The notes: generated by a model not told the origin, from the sequence alone. Shown: positions 1-8,420, counted from the first letter of the stretch. The stretch is DNA of 57,211 nucleotides from Acidisoma silvae (GCF_020618775.1 NZ_JAESVB010000019.1:1-57211), one strand, 5' to 3'. Made by a program: numbers and translations.

Positions 1-680
1 AGTGAACACCGTCTTGGCACTATTTTATGAGTCCCACGATCCACGACCGTAGTGGTTAATGATGACAATTTCTCGTGGACAGCCGCACTATTTGAAAGCT
101 TGAAGACTGCCGTCGCCTTGATCCGAAGCTTCAGCCGGAAGATATGGTGTTCATACAACTTAAGCTGGTTTGTAAAAATTTGGTATTTATCGTCCAACTA
201 ACGATCCATAGCCGACATTGAATGCGCGACTAAGGTTATGCATGCTTCAATGAAGGATAGCAGAAACTCTTTTTTAAGGGTATTCGCCGGTTCCAGGACG
301 ATCACACGCTTGATAGTAGCATAAGGCCGAAAATGTTCACGCGCGCGTGTGTTCTGATGTCAGAACTCACCATAAGACGCCCCCCCCCCGTTGCTCGGCA
401 GCAGTCTGGATAAGATCGTTTTGGCGATGCCTGTCCAGGACGGTGATCCACGTCAATCATTCATCATGCCGGCCGCTATAATCACCGAAGAAAACGAGCC
501 GCAGAGCCGTCGCGAGTGCTCGGGAAAGCGGCGAAACACGCAGTGATTTCATCGCCCGAGACTGAAAACCCATTTGGCCAACGGGAACCGCGCTCGCGGA
601 ACGCGCCGTTCGCAGAATCACGGGCTACCGAAGTCATGCCGGCAACAGCGCCGGCAATGGCATTGGTAAAGGATTGCCCG
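1..680. other. Intergenic stretch, no gene recognised
   Basis: I see no convincing coding region here. The stretch is less GC-rich than the backbone that follows and contains a run of ten C residues at 380-389. The reading frame open from 516 is continuous with the ATP-grasp gene, but its first 55 codons do not look like that family, and a better start with a ribosome binding site lies at 681. Confidence 0.5.
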
Positions 681-1804
681 ATGAACCAGATTGGAACCGT
701 CTCGGAGATGGGCATGCTGCCCGCGCTCCAGGGAACTCCAAGCCTCGACGTTAACAAAAACACCTTGATGGCGATGCGCGACGGACGCCCAGGCATCGCA
801 TTGCTCGCCGAAGTGGTCCGCCTCATGCGTGACGCCGGTAAGCTCAGCGTCCCAGAATATCTCTATTACCGGCTTTGGGACCGACGCCTTAGCTTAGAGG
901 AAAAGCGGGCCTTCGTCGGCAAGAAGGCGCAGCATTTGATGCACCTCGCTTGCAATGACCGTCACTGGTATCAGACCGCCGCCGACAAAATCCTGTTTCA
1001 AACGATCATGACCGGCGCCGGGCTCCCAGTTCCCGAAACGCTGGCGGTCACGCAGCCGATGCGCTGGCTCCCCCAATCTCTGGCGCTCCCTGGCGCCGAA
1101 GAACTTGCAGGTTGGCTCCGAAATCCCGCGATTTACCCGCTCTTCGCGAAGCCGGCGGCCGGCAAATGCAGCCTCGATGTCCTCTCGATCGACCGCTTCG
1201 ACCCGGACAGCGGTCAACTCGTCCTTCTTGGTGGCGAGACTATCTCTCCGGCGCAAGCTGCCGAGCAGATGAGGGGTCGGAATGGCTACGTCCTGCAGCA
1301 GCGGATGAGCCCACATCCCAGCTGGCGGAGACATTCGGGCCGCGTCTGTGGTCCGTGCGCGTCCTCGTGCTGGTCCGTCCAGATCGGTCGGTCATCCATC
1401 GCGCGCTCGCGAAGATCGCCACGGGCAGCAACCCGGCCGACAACTATTGGCGGCCGGGCAATATGGTGGCCGCCTTGGACACAATGACGGGCCAGATCAG
1501 GCGGGTGGTGCGTGGTGTCGGCGCCGATCTCACCGAATGCGTCGCTCATCCAGACACCGGCGGCGCGTTGATCGGAACCGCGCTGCCCGATTGGATCAAG
1601 CTGCGGAACCTGGTGACGAAAGCCGCCTGCGTCTTTCCAGGCATTCGCACGCAATCCTGGGACATCGCGCTGACCGATCGCGGGCCGGTCTGCCTCGAGC
1701 TGAATTACGGCGGTGACCTCAATCTGGCGCAGCTCGCCGAGGGGCGCGGCGTGCTCGATGAAGCGTACCGGAGCCATCTGTCCGAGTGCGGATACCGCTG
1801 CTGA
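681..1804 (+). pseudogene. ATP-grasp domain protein (sugar-transfer-associated type), frameshifted
   Basis: The start at 681 is preceded by AAAGGA eight bases upstream. The first part reads in one frame to about 1320 and has the ATP-grasp N-terminal pattern, including DKILFQTIMTGAGLPVPET and a LFAKPAAGKCS strand that would bind ATP. The match then continues one frame over (QLAETFGPRLWSVRVLVL onward) to 1804 and ends with the metal-binding strand SWDIALTDRGPVCLELNYGGD. Restoring one base near 1315-1322 joins the halves into about 374 residues, as expected for this family. The protein would ligate a carboxylate to an amine using ATP; the substrate is unknown. It is either a true pseudogene or a base-calling error. 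It lies upstream of the DUF3991 operon and has no structured leader of its own. Confidence 0.7.
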
Positions 1805-1868
1805 TTCCGACGCGCCGTTCGCAACGCGGGTCGGCAGGATGCCGGTATGGAAATGGAATTAAGGGGAG

Positions 1869-1942
1869 GGCCGCTACCGCTCGCGCCAAGCGGGCCACAA
1901 GGGAAGCCGCTGCGCGGCCGCCGCCCATGGCAGCGCCCTTGT
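1869..1942 (+). promoter_or_regulatory. Structured leader element, copy 1 (divergent copy)
   Basis: This is the most divergent of six copies. The outer stem is ACAAGGG (1897-1903) with CCCTTGT (1936-1942). Inside are hairpin GCCGC/GCGGC (1906-1918) and hairpin CGCCGCC/GGCAGCG (1919-1935, one C-A mismatch). An extra upstream hairpin pairs GGCCGCT (1869-1875) with AGCGGGCC (1889-1896), one G bulged. In the other copies the outer stem is GCAAGGG/CCCTTGC, so the first base pair has changed as a pair. It lies 104 nt before the start of the DUF3991 gene. Confidence 0.6.
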
Positions 1943-2046
1943 CCCCCGCAGGCTTCGCGGTCGCCGGGCTTCGAAAGGATCGGATTGAAGGGCAGGCGAG
2001 AAGCTGCCCGGACAGGCGATCTCCCCGAAATCCGGAGCACAATGCC

Positions 2047-2979
2047 ATGACCGAAGATACTGAACTTGACCTGTTCCGAGCGCAGGTGAACTGCGCCGCT
2101 GTCCTCGAAAACATGGGCCAGCCCTGGCGCCTCGATAAAGACGGCAGCACCAAGCGCGCGATGAAGTATCGCCGTGCTCAAGGCGAGATTCTGATCGTCA
2201 CCCATGACGGCCGCGGCTGGTGGGACCCGAATTCCGAGGCCAAGGGCGACATCTTCACTCTGGTCCAGCACCTCGATCCCAGCCTCAACTTTGGCCATGT
2301 CCGACAGGTGCTGCGCAAATTCGTCGGCATCACGCCGCGCTACGAGCCGGCGGAGCGCGCGCGGAAAGGGCAGGGGGCGGACCGTCCCGTGGCCGAGCGT
2401 TGGGCAGGACGAGCGCGGCTTCGCGCCGGTTGCCCGGCTTGGCGCTATCTCCTCGAACAGCGCCACCTCCCGGCCGATATCCTGTTCGCAGCCGGTGAGC
2501 AGGACATCGTTCGGGATGGTGCCTATGGCAGTGCGTGGTTTGCCCATCGCGACCAGGGCCGGGTCACGCATGTCGAGATCCGTGGACCTGAGTTTAAGGG
2601 GGCGCTGAAAGGCGGCGACAAAGCCCTCTTCCTGTTCCGCCGTGGTCTGATTCCGGTGACGCGGCTTGTCATTGCCGAAGCGCCGATCGATGCGCTCAGC
2701 ATTGCCACGCTGGAGGGTAAGCGCCCCGAAAGTCTCTATGCGGCGACAGGGGGCGGCATGGGACCGGGCACGCTTGCCGCGCTTGAGGCGATCTGCGCTG
2801 GCCTCGGCCCGCGCCCCGATACCATCGTCGAGAGCGCGGCCGACGCCAATCGCGCGGGCGACAGGTTCGCCGAGCGCCACGCCGAAATCGCCCGGACCGC
2901 CAGCGTCGCCTTCAGACGACTGCGACCCCCCGATGATCTCGATTGGAACGACGTTCTGAAACAGGGGAGGGGAGCATGA
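2047..2979 (+). CDS. DUF3991 and Toprim domain-containing protein
   Basis: This 310-residue protein has the two-part layout of the DUF3991/Toprim family common on proteobacterial plasmids and integrative elements. An N-terminal zinc-finger-like, primase-type region (RGWWDPNSEAKGDIFTLVQH) is followed by a Toprim-like domain (VIAEAPIDALSIATLEG near residue 220, TIVESAADANRAGDRFAERH near 265). Toprim folds bind Mg2+ in primases, topoisomerases and nucleases, so a role in DNA processing during transfer or replication is likely but not shown. The frame is open from 1786, but ATG 2047 begins the recognisable domain and follows leader copy 1. Its stop overlaps the next start (ATGA), so it heads a four-gene operon. 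Confidence 0.85.
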   Translation: MTEDTELDLFRAQVNCAAVLENMGQPWRLDKDGSTKRAMKYRRAQGEILIVTHDGRGWWDPNSEAKGDIFTLVQHLDPSLNFGHVRQVLRKFVGITPRYEPAERARKGQGADRPVAERWAGRARLRAGCPAWRYLLEQRHLPADILFAAGEQDIVRDGAYGSAWFAHRDQGRVTHVEIRGPEFKGALKGGDKALFLFRRGLIPVTRLVIAEAPIDALSIATLEGKRPESLYAATGGGMGPGTLAALEAICAGLGPRPDTIVESAADANRAGDRFAERHAEIARTASVAFRRLRPPDDLDWNDVLKQGRGA

Positions 2980-3635
2980 CCACGCAACGCGCCTGGGTTC
3001 TTCTGCCTTCCGGTAATCGTCTCAACCTGTTGGCCCCGGACCCGCATGCCTGGACCGATCGCGACCTCGCCATCGGCCTTTCGCGGACCTATCGCTGGTC
3101 GGGTTATTCGGCATGGGATCATCCACTCTCCGTCGCCCAGCATAGCCTCACGGTTTTAGAGCTTCGGCAGCACGCCGCGAAACGTCGTCTCACGCCGGCC
3201 GAAGCCCGCCGGGAGTTGCTGCACGACGCCACCGAAGCCTTACTCGGCGGCTACGACCCGATCACCCCACTGAAGCCGCATCTCGGCGATGGCTACCAGC
3301 GGCTTGTCGCGCTTCATCAGACGGCAGTGGATATCCGTTATCGGCTCCCCGACTGGGACGAAGAGAGCTATCGCGCACACAAGGCGGCCGACCATCTGGC
3401 CGCCGCAAGCGAAGCCGTTTACGTCGTCGGGTGGTCGCGGGCATCGATCCGCGACGACCTCAGAATCACAATCGAACCCGCCACCGAAGACCCACTCGCT
3501 GGCACGGCCGGTTTCTCGCCTTGGGAACCCTGGCCGGCCAGCTACGCGGCCGAGCGGTTCCTCGATGCCCTCCTTCTCCTGACATCAGACATGGCCGGGA
3601 TCTCCGATCTCGCGCGCAACGCGGAGCTTGCCTGA
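2976..3635 (+). CDS. HD-domain phosphohydrolase
   Basis: This 219-residue protein resembles YfbR-type and other HD-superfamily phosphohydrolases. The histidine of WDHPLSVAQHSL (about residues 48-59) and the HD pair of LLHDATEALLGG (about 88-99) are the expected metal ligands. Members of this superfamily dephosphorylate nucleotides or cleave phosphodiesters. On mobile elements such genes are often annotated only as phosphohydrolases, and the substrate here is unknown. The start overlaps the DUF3991 stop by four bases (ATGA), which indicates translational coupling, and the UvrD-like helicase starts one base after its stop. Confidence 0.85.
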   Translation: MTTQRAWVLLPSGNRLNLLAPDPHAWTDRDLAIGLSRTYRWSGYSAWDHPLSVAQHSLTVLELRQHAAKRRLTPAEARRELLHDATEALLGGYDPITPLKPHLGDGYQRLVALHQTAVDIRYRLPDWDEESYRAHKAADHLAAASEAVYVVGWSRASIRDDLRITIEPATEDPLAGTAGFSPWEPWPASYAAERFLDALLLLTSDMAGISDLARNAELA

Positions 3636-3636
3636 C

Positions 3637-5616
3637 ATGCCCAGCATCCTCGACGATCTCACACCGCAACAACACGCCGCCGCCGTTCAGCCTGGCCCGA
3701 CGCTGGTCATCGCCGGCGCCGGCACGGGTAAAACCAAGACCCTTACCGCGGCCGTCGCGCATCGGATCGCAAACCTCAAGATCGAGCCGGCGCGTATCCT
3801 CGCCGTGACCTTCACGAACAAAGCTGCCGCCGAGATGACAGGGCGGATCAAGCTCGCTCTGGGCGAGGCGATGGCGCCGAGATGGGCCGGCACGTTCCAC
3901 GGGCTCGGTGCGCGCCAACTTCGCATCGAGCCCGAAGTCGCGGACCTTCGACCCGGCTTCGACATCCTCGATGCCGACGATACGCGGCGTATGGTCAAGC
4001 GCGTGATGAAGGCGATGAACCTCGCCGGCAGTGACGAAGCGGGCGGCGGCGGTCGAGACCCGATCAAGACCGTGTGCAACCGGATTTCGAAATGGAAGGA
4101 CGAACTGGTCATCCCCCGGGATGCGCCGGCTCTGGCCGAAGCCGCCATCGCCGGCGCCGACCATGATGGCTTTCCGGTCGATCCCAACACGCTGCGCAAT
4201 TGCGCGCGCGTCTATATCGAGTATCAGCGCATCCTCCAGGACGCGAACGCCGCCGATTTCGGCGATCTCCTGCTTTGGCCGGTGCGCGCGATGATGCAAG
4301 ACCGAACCTATCGGGAGCGTTGGGCCGGGCGCTTCGATCGCATTCTCACTGACGAATATCAGGACGTGAACCGCGCTCAATATACCTGGCTCCGGATGCT
4401 CAGCGGTGGGCACAAGGAAATCTTCGCGGTTGGCGACGATGACCAATCGATATTTGGATGGCGCGGCGCGGACATAACCTATATCCGCCGGTTCGCGCGG
4501 GACTTTGCCGGCGCCGCGCAGATCCGCCTTGAGGAAAACTTCCGCAGCACTGGCCATATCCTCGCGGCCGCCAACGGCATTATCGGCCGCGATCACCGCC
4601 GTCTCGGTAAGGTCCTGTTCACGCGCAAGACCCTTGGTACGCCCATCGAGGTTGTCCGATTCACGAGCGGCGAAGTTGAGGCCGCCGAAGTGACGCGCGA
4701 AATCATCCGGCATCACGCCGAGGGCAAGGATTGGGGTGACTTCGCAATTCTTTACCGCAGCAATGCGTTGAGCCGGCTGCTCGAAGAAGCTCTCATGCGC
4801 GGCCGTGTTCCCTATACCATCGTGGGCGATGTCGGTTTCTATCATCGCGCGGAAATTAAGGACACGCTGGCGCTCCTTCGGCTTGTCGTTTCGCCCGAGG
4901 ATCGCCAATCGGACGAGAGCTTCCGGCGCGTCATCAACACCCCGGCACGCGGGTTTGGCGTGAAGGCGATGACCCTCCTGGAGCAGGAGGCCGCATGGCG
5001 TCGCGTCTCGCTCTTGCAGGCCTTGGAAACGGTTCAGCTTCCGCCGAAGACCCGTAGCGCTGGCCTTCAGTTTTCGGACGCCATCCGCAATGTCGGTCGG
5101 CAGACTGGCGCCACGGTTGCTGATCTGCTGTCCCTCGTGCTTGATGCCTCCGGTTATCGCAAAATGCTGCGCGACAGCCAGGCGGAAACGACTGAGGGTC
5201 GGCTCGATAACGTGCAGGAACTCATCCAGCTCGCTGGCAGCTTCCACACGCCGCGGGAGCTTCTCGATCATTCAGCGCTCTCGTCCAATGGCCCCGGGGA
5301 AGACGCGGCAAACACGGTGAAGCTTTTAACGCTGCATCGCGCCAAAGGCCTGGAATTCCCGCATGTGTTTCTGGTCGCGTGGGAGAATGGGCTTTTCCCG
5401 CCGCTCTACGGCGATCACGACGAGGAGCGCCGGCTCGCCTATGTCGGTGTCACGCGTGGCATGAAGCGCGTTACCATTTCCCATGCCAGCTACCGACGCG
5501 GCCCGGCAACGCCTTCCTGCTTTCTCGAAGACATCCCAGACAGCAATCGCGTCGAGGGATGGCACGATCATCGAGCCCTTTCCCGCCCAGCTTTCCGGGC
5601 TGTATCAGCGGCGTGA
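3637..5616 (+). CDS. UvrD/PcrA-like ATP-dependent DNA helicase
   Basis: This superfamily 1A helicase has 659 residues. Visible motifs in order are the Q motif LTPQQ (8-12), Walker A AGAGTGKT (26-33), motif II DEYQD (about 238-242), motif III GDDDQSIFGWRGAD (about 266), motif IV-like LEENFRST (about 299), motif V TLHRAKGLEF (about 565) and motif VI VGVTRGMKRV (about 603). It is a little shorter than chromosomal UvrD/PcrA and lacks the usual C-terminal extension. The role would be ATP-driven 3'-5' unwinding in repair, replication restart or transfer. The start at 3637 is preferred over TTG 3628, because the family begins close to LTPQQ. It belongs to the leader copy 1 operon, and the next gene overlaps its stop (TGATG). 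Confidence 0.92.
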   Translation: MPSILDDLTPQQHAAAVQPGPTLVIAGAGTGKTKTLTAAVAHRIANLKIEPARILAVTFTNKAAAEMTGRIKLALGEAMAPRWAGTFHGLGARQLRIEPEVADLRPGFDILDADDTRRMVKRVMKAMNLAGSDEAGGGGRDPIKTVCNRISKWKDELVIPRDAPALAEAAIAGADHDGFPVDPNTLRNCARVYIEYQRILQDANAADFGDLLLWPVRAMMQDRTYRERWAGRFDRILTDEYQDVNRAQYTWLRMLSGGHKEIFAVGDDDQSIFGWRGADITYIRRFARDFAGAAQIRLEENFRSTGHILAAANGIIGRDHRRLGKVLFTRKTLGTPIEVVRFTSGEVEAAEVTREIIRHHAEGKDWGDFAILYRSNALSRLLEEALMRGRVPYTIVGDVGFYHRAEIKDTLALLRLVVSPEDRQSDESFRRVINTPARGFGVKAMTLLEQEAAWRRVSLLQALETVQLPPKTRSAGLQFSDAIRNVGRQTGATVADLLSLVLDASGYRKMLRDSQAETTEGRLDNVQELIQLAGSFHTPRELLDHSALSSNGPGEDAANTVKLLTLHRAKGLEFPHVFLVAWENGLFPPLYGDHDEERRLAYVGVTRGMKRVTISHASYRRGPATPSCFLEDIPDSNRVEGWHDHRALSRPAFRAVSAA

Positions 5617-5864
5617 TGAATTCACGGCCCAAATCTGACAGGCCGGCCACGCACGCGGGACCGATGCCTGGTTCGATCGAGGAATACGAGCTGCGCCGCT
5701 GTGCCATTTGCGGTTCAAAATATCCCGCCTTCGGTTTCGGGCCGCCGCTCACCCGCCCCGGTCCGATGCTATGGGCCTGTCTTGAGCACCGAATGGAGCT
5801 TGACCGACAACTTCGACCGGAACCCCCGCCGGCTCTGCAAGAGCTTCGGAAAACCCTGTTTTAG
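5616..5864 (+). CDS. Small hypothetical protein with a CxxC zinc-ribbon-like motif
   Basis: This 82-residue protein is not a family I recognise. It has a single CAIC pair (residues about 29-32) followed by a Cys and His (LWACLEH), which could bind one zinc ion. There is no signal peptide or membrane segment. Its start overlaps the helicase stop by one base (TGATG), so it is almost certainly the last gene of the DUF3991-HD-helicase operon. The tight coupling is the main reason to accept it as a real gene. Confidence 0.55.
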   Translation: MNSRPKSDRPATHAGPMPGSIEEYELRRCAICGSKYPAFGFGPPLTRPGPMLWACLEHRMELDRQLRPEPPPALQELRKTLF

Positions 5865-5908
5865 GCCGGTAGACTGGCATTTTTCGGCGAAAAGGAGTAT
5901 AAAACGCC

Positions 5909-6121
5909 ATGGACGACATCGTAAAATCCGCCCGCGCCAAGCTGTCGGCCGCCGAGATCGATCGCCGCCGTGAGGCCGTGTCCGAAGCAGCGGCGAACGC
6001 CCGTCTTGAGGGTCAGATTTCCTCCCCGGAAAGCGAAGCGATCTTCGACCGGTACATCCAGGGCGAGCTGGAGATCAGCGACGTGCTGGGTCTTTTGAAG
6101 GAGCGGCACGGTCTGCGGTAG
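5909..6121 (+). CDS. VbhA-type Fic antitoxin
   Basis: This 70-residue protein matches the VbhA family of small antitoxins that block Fic AMP-transferases. The inhibitory helix is SEAAANARLEG (residues 25-35). The glutamate that displaces ATP (E34) and the following glycine (G35) are present. The usual Ser/Thr four residues before the glutamate is Asn30. The second conserved half (ESEAIFDRYIQGELEISDVL) is intact. AAGGAG lies 17 bases upstream of ATG 5909. The Fic gene begins seven bases after its stop, so the two are co-transcribed as expected for an antitoxin-toxin pair. Confidence 0.88.
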   Translation: MDDIVKSARAKLSAAEIDRRREAVSEAAANARLEGQISSPESEAIFDRYIQGELEISDVLGLLKERHGLR

Positions 6122-6128
6122 GTGACTG

Positions 6129-7043
6129 GTGCCGAACTACACACTTCCAGACGGCGAGACCGTCAAGAATAAGGTCGGCGCTCGGTCGCACGCTGAACTC
6201 GAAACGATCGAGGTCGATTTCGTGAAAGCAAGGCAATTGGAGCATGCGGCTAACCCCCGCATTGCTCGCACCTTCGACGCGGCGCATCTCAAGGCAATTC
6301 ATCGACAACTCTTCCAGGATGTCTACGAATGGGCCGGCCGCACGCGCGACGAACAGGTGCGCCTGTCGGATCGGACCATCGCCTCTGAGCCATTACTCTA
6401 TCGGCCGGGCAGCAAGCCCTTTGCTGCTGGGGCCCGGATCAACGACGGCCTGGACGACCTTGCGGCCAGGCTGCGAGACGCCGACTATCTGCGTGGTCTC
6501 TCACGGACCGAGTTTGCGACCCGCGCCGCCAGCGTGCTGGCCGAGGCGAATGGAATCCACGCCTTCCGGGAAGGCAACGGTAGAACGCAGCGGATATTCC
6601 TGCAGGAGCTGGCCGCGAGCGCCGGACACAAGCTCGAATTCCGGGTCGTGTCCCGCGAACGGATGGTCCAAGCGAGTATTGCCGCGCACGAAGACCGCGA
6701 CATTGGTCCGATGCGGCGGATGTTTGATGAGATCAGCAACCCGAACCGCGTCGCCGCGCTCACACCGGCCATCGCCTTTTTGAACTCTGCAAAATACCCT
6801 TGGAACGATCGTTATGTCGCGACGCTGGAGCCGGGACATGTTCAGGATTTGACGGTCGCCGGCGTCAGTGGCGCCAACTTCATGGCACGCACCGATACAT
6901 CGATCCTCATCGGCCAACGCGCAGATCTTCCCAGCCCCGACACTGCCAGCGGCGCGCGCGTAAAGGTCTTTCCTAGTCGCTGGCCTGAACCGGATGACCA
7001 GCCAACACCCTCGACTAGGCTGGGACCATCATTAGGTCCGTGA
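6129..7043 (+). CDS. Fic-domain protein (VbhT-like toxin)
   Basis: This 304-residue protein carries the full Fic catalytic motif HAFREGNGRTQR at residues 144-155, with catalytic His144 and the anion-binding GNGR. Fic proteins of this class transfer AMP from ATP to a target hydroxyl; VbhT-type enzymes poison topoisomerases. Upstream, DVYEWAGRTRDEQVRLSD (about 64-81) forms the target-docking flap region. The last 90 residues (VATLEPGHVQDLTVAG onward) resemble the OB-fold-like region that follows Fic in VbhT. I see no BID secretion domain, so it is probably a stabilising or defensive toxin rather than an exported effector. The start is GTG. The 3' end overlaps the convergent ligase gene by 12 bases. 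Confidence 0.9.
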   Translation: MPNYTLPDGETVKNKVGARSHAELETIEVDFVKARQLEHAANPRIARTFDAAHLKAIHRQLFQDVYEWAGRTRDEQVRLSDRTIASEPLLYRPGSKPFAAGARINDGLDDLAARLRDADYLRGLSRTEFATRAASVLAEANGIHAFREGNGRTQRIFLQELAASAGHKLEFRVVSRERMVQASIAAHEDRDIGPMRRMFDEISNPNRVAALTPAIAFLNSAKYPWNDRYVATLEPGHVQDLTVAGVSGANFMARTDTSILIGQRADLPSPDTASGARVKVFPSRWPEPDDQPTPSTRLGPSLGP

Positions 7044-8018
7044 AACCTGGTCGAAAGAGCACGCGGCGGCATCCTTGTCCGGCCGCCAGCGAACGAACCG
7101 CGATCCATGCCGAAACCGACCATTTTCGATGTGATCCGCGCTGACCTCTACCACCAGGTCCGGCTCCACCGGGATCGCTTCTCTTTTGCCGCCAGTCCAA
7201 CGGCTCTCGCCGCCTGGTTGCTTGCCGGTGAAACCACCTCGACCAAGCCGAGTCACAAGCCGAGCGGCAAGATCCTCTTGCGGAATTGTCTGGGCTCGGC
7301 ACCTGCCGATGTAGTGAAGCCGGCCCGTTTCATCGTAGAGGCCCATAAGCAAGTATTCGATGACCAATGCGTTTTTCTGGCAATAGACACCACCGACGAC
7401 GCAATCAATACTTTGCCAGAGCTTGTACTTCAGCATTGCCCGCACGCCCGGTCGATACCGCAGATCAAGCCGCTTCGCTACGATGCCATCCAAACCCTTG
7501 CCGAGTTGCTTGAGCCATGTGCGCGCCGTTTTCGACTTGTTGGTCGCTTTAGACAGAAGGAAGGGAGCGCCTCTGTCGATGGTAGCAAAAAGTGCCTCCA
7601 GCGCGGCACGCCGCTCGCTGAACGGCTTGTCCAGCAGCGTTTTACCAGCGTTGTCGGCAAGCAGGTCGAAGGCGACATATTGTGCCGGGGTCTCCCGTGA
7701 TAACCGTTCGGCGCGGGACGTGGCCGGATGAAGCCGGGCTTGTAGCGCGTCGAACGGCTGGCCCGGTATTACCAGCTCGCCGTCGAGCACAAATCGCTTC
7801 CGGTCAAGCGCCTTCGCCGCCGCTGCGATCTCGGGAAAATATCGCTCAAGCGGCTTTTGGTTCTTGGACTGAAGATGGACCTCGTCGCGGTCACGAAAAA
7901 TGATGCAGCGGAACCCGTCCACTTTCGGCTCGTATTGCCACGACTCCCCTGCAGGAGGCAGCGCGTCGACGGCTTCGGCCTCCATCGGCTTGAGAGATAG
8001 CGGCACCTCGATCTTCAT
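7032..8018 (-). CDS. ATP-dependent DNA ligase (LigC/LigD ligase-domain type)
   Basis: This 328-residue stand-alone ligase has the nucleotidyltransferase motif I EPKVDGFR (30-37), with Lys32 as the AMP-accepting residue, motif III FVLDGELV (76-83), motif IV-like DGIVAKR and motif V MLKYKLW. A C-terminal OB domain ends near RFVRWRPDKD. Length and order match the ligase domain of LigD or LigC, which seal nicks in end joining and repair. No Ku, polymerase or nuclease domain is present nearby. It is the only minus-strand gene in this part of the backbone and converges on the Fic gene. It sits between two plus-strand operons, so it may be a later insertion. Confidence 0.92.
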   Translation of the reverse strand: MKIEVPLSLKPMEAEAVDALPPAGESWQYEPKVDGFRCIIFRDRDEVHLQSKNQKPLERYFPEIAAAAKALDRKRFVLDGELVIPGQPFDALQARLHPATSRAERLSRETPAQYVAFDLLADNAGKTLLDKPFSERRAALEALFATIDRGAPFLLSKATNKSKTARTWLKQLGKGLDGIVAKRLDLRYRPGVRAMLKYKLWQSIDCVVGGVYCQKNALVIEYLLMGLYDETGRLHYIGRCRAQTIPQEDLAARLVTRLGRGGFTGKQPGGESRWTGGKREAIPVEPDLVVEVSADHIENGRFRHGSRFVRWRPDKDAAACSFDQVSRT

Positions 8019-8141
8019 GTTCTGGGGTTCCCTTGGTTATCTCTTCATTAGTGGATGTGGGCATCAATGATCCGGAGAGAAGACAGGAAAAAAGGGGCAA
8101 ACAGAGACGACTAAAGAGATGGGGAAAAGACGAAATTGGGT

Positions 8142-8265
8142 GCCGCTTACGCGTGCGGCGCCGCAAGGGTCGCGCGACACGTCGCGCAGCCCGGCTTCGC
8201 CGGCTTCGCCCTTGCCCCGCCTAACCCGCGAAGCGGCCTCCGGAGAGGGTCTTCAGACAAGATCC
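8142..8265 (+). promoter_or_regulatory. Structured leader element, copy 2
   Basis: The outer stem is GCAAGGG (8163-8169) with CCCTTGC (8209-8215). Inside are hairpin GCGCGA/TCGCGC (8172-8187, loop CACG) and hairpin CCGGC/GCCGG (8191-8203, loop TTC). An extra hairpin GCCGC/GCGGC (8142-8159) lies just upstream. A further stem, GGGTCTT (8247-8253) with AAGATCC (8259-8265), ends directly before the AAAGGA ribosome binding site of the 8283 gene. This downstream stem is shared with copy 6. No U-tract follows, so it is not a Rho-independent terminator. Confidence 0.72.
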
Positions 8266-8282
8266 TGAAAGGAAGCCTGAAC

Positions 8283-8420
8283 ATGAAAATCTGTCTTCAC
8301 GGCTTGCGCTTCTGCGGTGTGATCGCGTTCGCCGCCGCTATTTACCTTTTCTTGTGCGCGCCGGGGTTTCTCTCCGATGCGAGCAGCACGGTTCCAGTGT
8401 CATCGGAGGACTCTCCATGA
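8283..8420 (+). CDS. Small membrane-spanning or exported peptide
   Basis: This 45-residue protein has one hydrophobic segment, FCGVIAFAAAIYLFLCAPGFL (about residues 10-30), after a short positively charged start, so it is a single-pass membrane peptide or has a signal sequence. No family is recognised. AAAGGA lies nine bases upstream of ATG 8283, directly after the leader copy 2 stem. Its stop overlaps the next start (ATGA), which makes it the first gene of a six-gene operon. The coupling and the good ribosome binding site support it despite its size. Confidence 0.6.
   Translation: MKICLHGLRFCGVIAFAAAIYLFLCAPGFLSDASSTVPVSSEDSP

Noticed and set aside
380-389. Run of ten C residues as a regulatory or phase-variation tract
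   Set aside because: It lies in non-coding DNA with no gene or promoter it could switch, and homopolymers are error-prone in sequencing.
1705-2880. 391-codon minus-strand open frame opposite the DUF3991 gene
   Set aside because: It is an antisense shadow crossing the leader element and two genes, with no family resemblance.
3466-5271. 601-codon minus-strand open frame opposite the UvrD-like helicase
   Set aside because: It is a GC-rich antisense shadow with no protein-family features. The plus strand has every helicase motif.
8142-8265. Leader elements as Rho-independent terminators
   Set aside because: There is no U-tract after any copy, and all sit close to the downstream start codon rather than just after upstream genes.
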